Of a stretch of DNA of 64,000 nt, positions 60,782-64,000 are shown in pieces. This DNA comes from Micromonospora lupini str. Lupac 08 (GTDB taxonomy: Bacteria; Actinomycetota; Actinomycetes; Mycobacteriales; Micromonosporaceae): positions 2,956,106 through 3,020,105 of the forward strand of contig NZ_HF570108.1 of assembly GCF_000297395.2 (NCBI RefSeq), written 5' to 3'. The first letter of the stretch is position 1, and every line of letters starts with the position of its first letter. Both the position numbers and the translations under genes were made by a program. Below the pieces are notes generated by a model. It searched no databases, was not told the DNA's origin, and worked only from the letters and a program-made list of their open reading frames with translations.

Positions 60782-61786
60782 ATGGACGATCACGCCGTTG
60801 GCTCCCAGCGCCATCTGTCCCGCCGATCACTGATCGCGACCGGGGCGCTCGCCGCCGGAGCGTTGGGGGCGTCCGCCCCCACGCTCGGCGACGCGTTCGG
60901 AGGCAGCCCGGCCCGGGCCGCCGCCGGAGTGACCAAGAAGGTCACCATCTATGCCGAGCAGATGCCCGGCGGGCTGTTCGGGTACGGCCTCGCGCCCGGG
61001 CAGGCCACCGTGCCCGGGCCCGTGCTGGAGATCTACGAGGGTGACACCCTGGAGATCACCCTGGTCAACACCACCGACCAGCGGCTGTCCATCCACCCGC
61101 ACGGGGTGGACTACAGCACCGACTCGGACGGCAGCCCGCTCAACGCCTCGTTCAACAACCCCGGCGAGACCCGGACGTACGTCTGGCGCTCCCACGAGAT
61201 GGTGGCCGCGGCGGGCCGCCGGTACATGCCGGGCAGCGCCGGCTACTGGCACTACCACGATCACGCCATGGGCACCGACCACGGCACCGCCGGAGTCGCG
61301 AAGGGCCTGTACGGGGCCCTGATCGTCCGCCGCCGTGGCGACATCCTGCCGGACAAGCAGTTCACAGTCGTGTTCCACGACATGACGATCAACAACCGGA
61401 TGGCCCCGGACACGCCGATGTTCGAGGCGAACCTGGGCCAGCGGGTGGAGTGGCTCGCCATCGGGCACGGCAACCTGTTCCACACCTTCCACCTGCACGC
61501 GCACCGCTGGGCGGACAACCGCACCGGAATGCTGGAGGGACCGGCCGACCCGAGCCTGGTCATCGACAACAAGGACCTCAACCCGGGCAGCTCGTTCGGG
61601 TTCCAGGTGCTGGCCGGTGAGGGCGTCGGACCCGGCGCGTGGATGTACCACTGCCACGTGCAGAACCACTCCGACGGCGGCATGGCCGGGATCTTCCTGG
61701 TCCGCAACGCCGACGGCAGCATGCCCCCCGGCGCCGAAGAGGCGATCCACCGGTTCCAGGGCCACACCCACACGCACGGAAGCTGA
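60782..61786 (+). CDS. Two-domain laccase (small laccase-type multicopper oxidase)
   Basis: A 334-residue secreted oxidase of the two-domain SLAC/EpoA type. It has a twin-arginine signal (SRRSLIATGALAAGALGASAP). The four copper-binding motifs are present: HPHG near residue 112, HYHDH near 160, HTFHLHAHRW near 238 and HCHVQNH near 290 (type 1 Cys-His). Domain 1 holds the first two motifs and domain 2 the last two, as in trimeric small laccases. It oxidises phenols or metal ions with O2 outside the cell. ATG 60782 follows GGGAACGGAGA. Confidence 0.9.
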   Translation: MDDHAVGSQRHLSRRSLIATGALAAGALGASAPTLGDAFGGSPARAAAGVTKKVTIYAEQMPGGLFGYGLAPGQATVPGPVLEIYEGDTLEITLVNTTDQRLSIHPHGVDYSTDSDGSPLNASFNNPGETRTYVWRSHEMVAAAGRRYMPGSAGYWHYHDHAMGTDHGTAGVAKGLYGALIVRRRGDILPDKQFTVVFHDMTINNRMAPDTPMFEANLGQRVEWLAIGHGNLFHTFHLHAHRWADNRTGMLEGPADPSLVIDNKDLNPGSSFGFQVLAGEGVGPGAWMYHCHVQNHSDGGMAGIFLVRNADGSMPPGAEEAIHRFQGHTHTHGS

Positions 61787-61804
61787 CCGAAAGTGGGGAC
61801 GGGG

Positions 61805-64000
61805 ATGACCAGAGACGTACGACGAGCCCTCGCCGCGGTAGCGGCCTTCGCCACACTGATTCCGGGCGCGGCCACGGCCACGGCGGCGACCGCCGCGCCG
61901 CGACCCGCGGCAGCCGCCCCGGCGGCACAGGCACCCAGGACCGCCGTGCTCGTGTTCCACGGGCCGGTGGCCGAGCAGCAGGACCCGGTGTCGCGCGCCG
62001 TCGACACCATCCGACAGCTTGCGGTCAGTCATGACATCGATGTCACGGCCACCACGGACCCGGGCGTTTTTACGCAGACCGGGCTTTCCGCGTACCGCAG
62101 CGTGGTGTTTCTCTCCGCGACGGGCGCCGCGCTCAACCGCGACCAGGAGTCGGCGCTGCAGGGCTACCTGAAGGCCGGCGGCGGCTTCGTCGGCATCGCC
62201 GACGCCGCCCGCGCGCAGGTCGACTCCACCTGGTTCGCCGGCCTGATCGGCGCCCGCCCGGCGGGTGCCATCCCGGTCGCCGAGCCGGTGGCCGCGGTGA
62301 CCGCCAGCGGCGAGAACCCGCCGACCGAGAGCAAGGAGAAGCTGACCGACGGCGACGCCAACACCAAGTGGCTGGTCCGCACCCCGACGGCGTGGGTGGC
62401 GTACCAGCTGGCCGCGCCGAAGCGGATCACCGGGTACGCGCTGACGTCGGCAAACGACTTCGTCGGACGGGACCCGAAGGACTGGACCCTGCAGGGCTCC
62501 AACGACGGGCAGAGCTGGTCCGATCTGGACCGGCGCACCAACCAGACCTTCGCGGAGCGGTTCCAGACCCGCCGGTTCGACATCGCCACGCCGCAGGAGT
62601 TCACCCGCTACCGGCTGAACATCACCGCCAACAGCGGTGAGCCGCTGATCCAGCTGGCCGACCTGCGCCTGTTCACCGGCACGGCCACCGCGCCGCCGCC
62701 GACCCCCGTGAACCGGGCGGTGGTCGACATCCTGGACCGCAAACACCCGGCCACGGCGTCGCTGCCCCTGACGATCACCCGCTCCGACCGCTGGGACAAC
62801 TGGGACCCGAACCCGATCGGCGCGGTGCACACGCTCGCCCAGGTCGAGGAGCGGCACTACGACCCGGGACCGGGCGCCAACGGCCCGTTCCACCCGGTGT
62901 CCTGGTGCCGGGACTACGAGGGTGGCCGGTCGTTCTACACCGGCATGGGTCACACCGAGGGCAGCTACGGCGAGGAGGCGTTCCGCACGCACCTGGCCGG
63001 GGCGCTCGAGTGGACCACCGGCCGCGTACGCGGGGACTGCCAGGCGACGATCGCCGCGAACTACAAGGTGGAGCGGCTCACCGCGGCCAACCAGACCGGG
63101 CAGTTGGACCAGATCGGCGAGCCGCACGGGCTGACCATCGCGCCGGACGGCACCGTCTTCTACGTCGGCAAGGCGGCCTGCCCGAGCGGCCCGATCGCGG
63201 ACTGGAACGACCCGAAGGTCGGCCTGGGCTGCGGCACCATCCACTCCTGGGATCCGCGGACCAGGCAGGTCAAGCTGCTCACCACCCTGGAGGTGATGGG
63301 CAACCGGGGCAGCGGCTCCGAGTTGGTGAAGAACGAGGAGGGCCTGCTCGGCATCGTGCCCGACCCGAAGTTCGCCGACAACGGCTGGCTCTACGTCTAC
63401 TGGATGCCGCACGAGTCGATCGACCGCGTGCAGCGGGTCGGGCAGCGCACCGTCTCCCGGTTCACCTACGACCGCGAGGCGCAGACCATCGACCAGGCCA
63501 CCCGCAAGGACCTGCTGACGTTCCCGGTGCAGATCCACAGTTGCTGCCACGCCGGCGGCGGCATGGCGTTCGACGCGAAGGGCAACCTCTACGTCGGCTC
63601 CGGCGACAACAACTCCTCCGAGGGGTCGCAGGGCTACTCCGGCAACAACTGGACGCAGGAGTACCAGGGCATCTCGTTCCAGGACGCCCGTCGCACGGCG
63701 GGCAACACCAACGACCTCGCCGGCAAGATCATCCGGATCCATCCGGAGGCCGACGGCACGTACACCATCCCGGAGGGCAACCTCTTCCCGCCGGGCACCG
63801 AGAAGACCCGGCCGGAGATCTACGTGATGGGCGTGCGCAACATCGCCCGCCTCCAGGTCGACCCGGAGCACCAGTGGCTGACCGCCGGCTGGGTCGGCCC
63901 GGACGCCGCGTCGCCAAGCCCGACCCTGGGCCCGGCCAAGTACGAGACGGCCACCATCATCACCTCGGCCGGCAACCAGGGCTGGCCGTACTGCATGGGC
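61805..64000 (+). CDS. Secreted ThuA-discoidin-sugar dehydrogenase multidomain protein (5' part)
   Basis: The reading frame is open from ATG 61805 to the window end (732 codons), so the gene is incomplete. After a signal peptide, residues ~45-150 are the first half of a ThuA-like domain (AVLVFHGPV, VVFLSATG, LQGYLKAGGGFVGI). An F5/8C discoidin module (~160-297: SKEKLTDGDANTKWL, WTLQGSNDGQSW) is inserted. The second half of ThuA follows (~305-420: WCRDYEGGRSFYTGMGH). From ~440 a PQQ-type glucose/sorbosone dehydrogenase propeller begins (PHGLTIAPDGTVFYV, FDAKGNLYVGSGDNNSS). It is probably an exported carbohydrate-active protein, 18 bp after the laccase. Confidence 0.85.
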   Translation, partial: MTRDVRRALAAVAAFATLIPGAATATAATAAPRPAAAAPAAQAPRTAVLVFHGPVAEQQDPVSRAVDTIRQLAVSHDIDVTATTDPGVFTQTGLSAYRSVVFLSATGAALNRDQESALQGYLKAGGGFVGIADAARAQVDSTWFAGLIGARPAGAIPVAEPVAAVTASGENPPTESKEKLTDGDANTKWLVRTPTAWVAYQLAAPKRITGYALTSANDFVGRDPKDWTLQGSNDGQSWSDLDRRTNQTFAERFQTRRFDIATPQEFTRYRLNITANSGEPLIQLADLRLFTGTATAPPPTPVNRAVVDILDRKHPATASLPLTITRSDRWDNWDPNPIGAVHTLAQVEERHYDPGPGANGPFHPVSWCRDYEGGRSFYTGMGHTEGSYGEEAFRTHLAGALEWTTGRVRGDCQATIAANYKVERLTAANQTGQLDQIGEPHGLTIAPDGTVFYVGKAACPSGPIADWNDPKVGLGCGTIHSWDPRTRQVKLLTTLEVMGNRGSGSELVKNEEGLLGIVPDPKFADNGWLYVYWMPHESIDRVQRVGQRTVSRFTYDREAQTIDQATRKDLLTFPVQIHSCCHAGGGMAFDAKGNLYVGSGDNNSSEGSQGYSGNNWTQEYQGISFQDARRTAGNTNDLAGKIIRIHPEADGTYTIPEGNLFPPGTEKTRPEIYVMGVRNIARLQVDPEHQWLTAGWVGPDAASPSPTLGPAKYETATIITSAGNQGWPYCMG

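Noticed and set aside
60827..63871. 1014-aa minus-strand ORF under the laccase and ThuA genes
   Set aside because: No domain motifs; the plus strand holds four intact copper motifs and a continuous multidomain frame. High GC makes long antisense frames common.

Overview
This is GC-rich DNA (well above 70% by eye) with many GTG starts, dense ATGA/GTGA start-stop overlaps, a SARP regulator, two MocR/PdxR regulators, TAT and lipoprotein exports and a two-domain laccase. That fits an actinomycete, most likely a Micromonospora-type organism; the genus is inferred from style, not from a marker gene. I saw no rRNA, tRNA, CRISPR, transposase or phage genes. Many long antisense ORFs are GC-bias shadows and were ignored.

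Layout. 1-2.1 kb: the end of a PatB-type lyase and a GH15 glucoamylase/trehalase-like enzyme. 2.3-17.4 kb: gene cluster A, one tightly coupled plus-strand operon of 14 genes with a convergent SARP regulator. It joins a free-standing amino-acid adenylation enzyme, a carrier protein, two acyl-CoA-dehydrogenase-like flavoenzymes, a P450, a haem-oxygenase-like di-iron enzyme, two methyltransferases, a type II thioesterase and a BtrH-like acyltransferase to a private branch of the lysine/diaminopimelate pathway (DapD, DapC-like aminotransferase, LysA-like decarboxylase). It has no condensation or ketosynthase domain.

17.9-26.2 kb: a minus-strand sulfonate (ssu-type) operon: flavin reductase, SsuA, SsuC, SsuB, two LLM monooxygenases, an aldo/keto reductase and a secreted vanadium-haloperoxidase-like protein. 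It is preceded by an unannotated 31-codon leader ORF with two Cys-Cys pairs and a strong hairpin, a likely cysteine-responsive attenuator. 26.2-34.9 kb: mixed accessory genes (HAD phosphatase, MpaB-like oxygenase, uridine-kinase-like protein, SMP-30-like protein, GH43-AbfB arabinanase, two GNATs, an alpha/beta hydrolase), with several operator-like palindromes and one perfect 20-bp inverted repeat.

34.9-51.7 kb: gene cluster B, a 15-gene plus-strand operon bracketed by two MocR/PdxR regulators. It has a TrpE-like chorismate aminase plus TrpG, an AroQ-type chorismate mutase, a BacA-like (prephenate decarboxylase-type) protein, a cupin, an SDR, a PaaK-like ligase, an ATP-grasp ligase, two MFS transporters, an amidohydrolase, a TrpB2-like PLP enzyme, a flavodoxin-fold protein, a UbiD decarboxylase and a lone tRNA-editing (B3/B4) domain. 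It looks like a bacilysin-type non-aromatising shikimate pathway crossed with anthranilate/ADIC chemistry. I do not recognise it as a known pathway.

51.8-64 kb: MarR with DUF6069, a DUF6223 protein, a NarL-type two-component system, a leucine-rich-repeat-variant protein, an XRE regulator, a polar amino-acid ABC importer, a two-domain laccase and the start of a large secreted ThuA/discoidin/sugar-dehydrogenase protein cut off by the window end.
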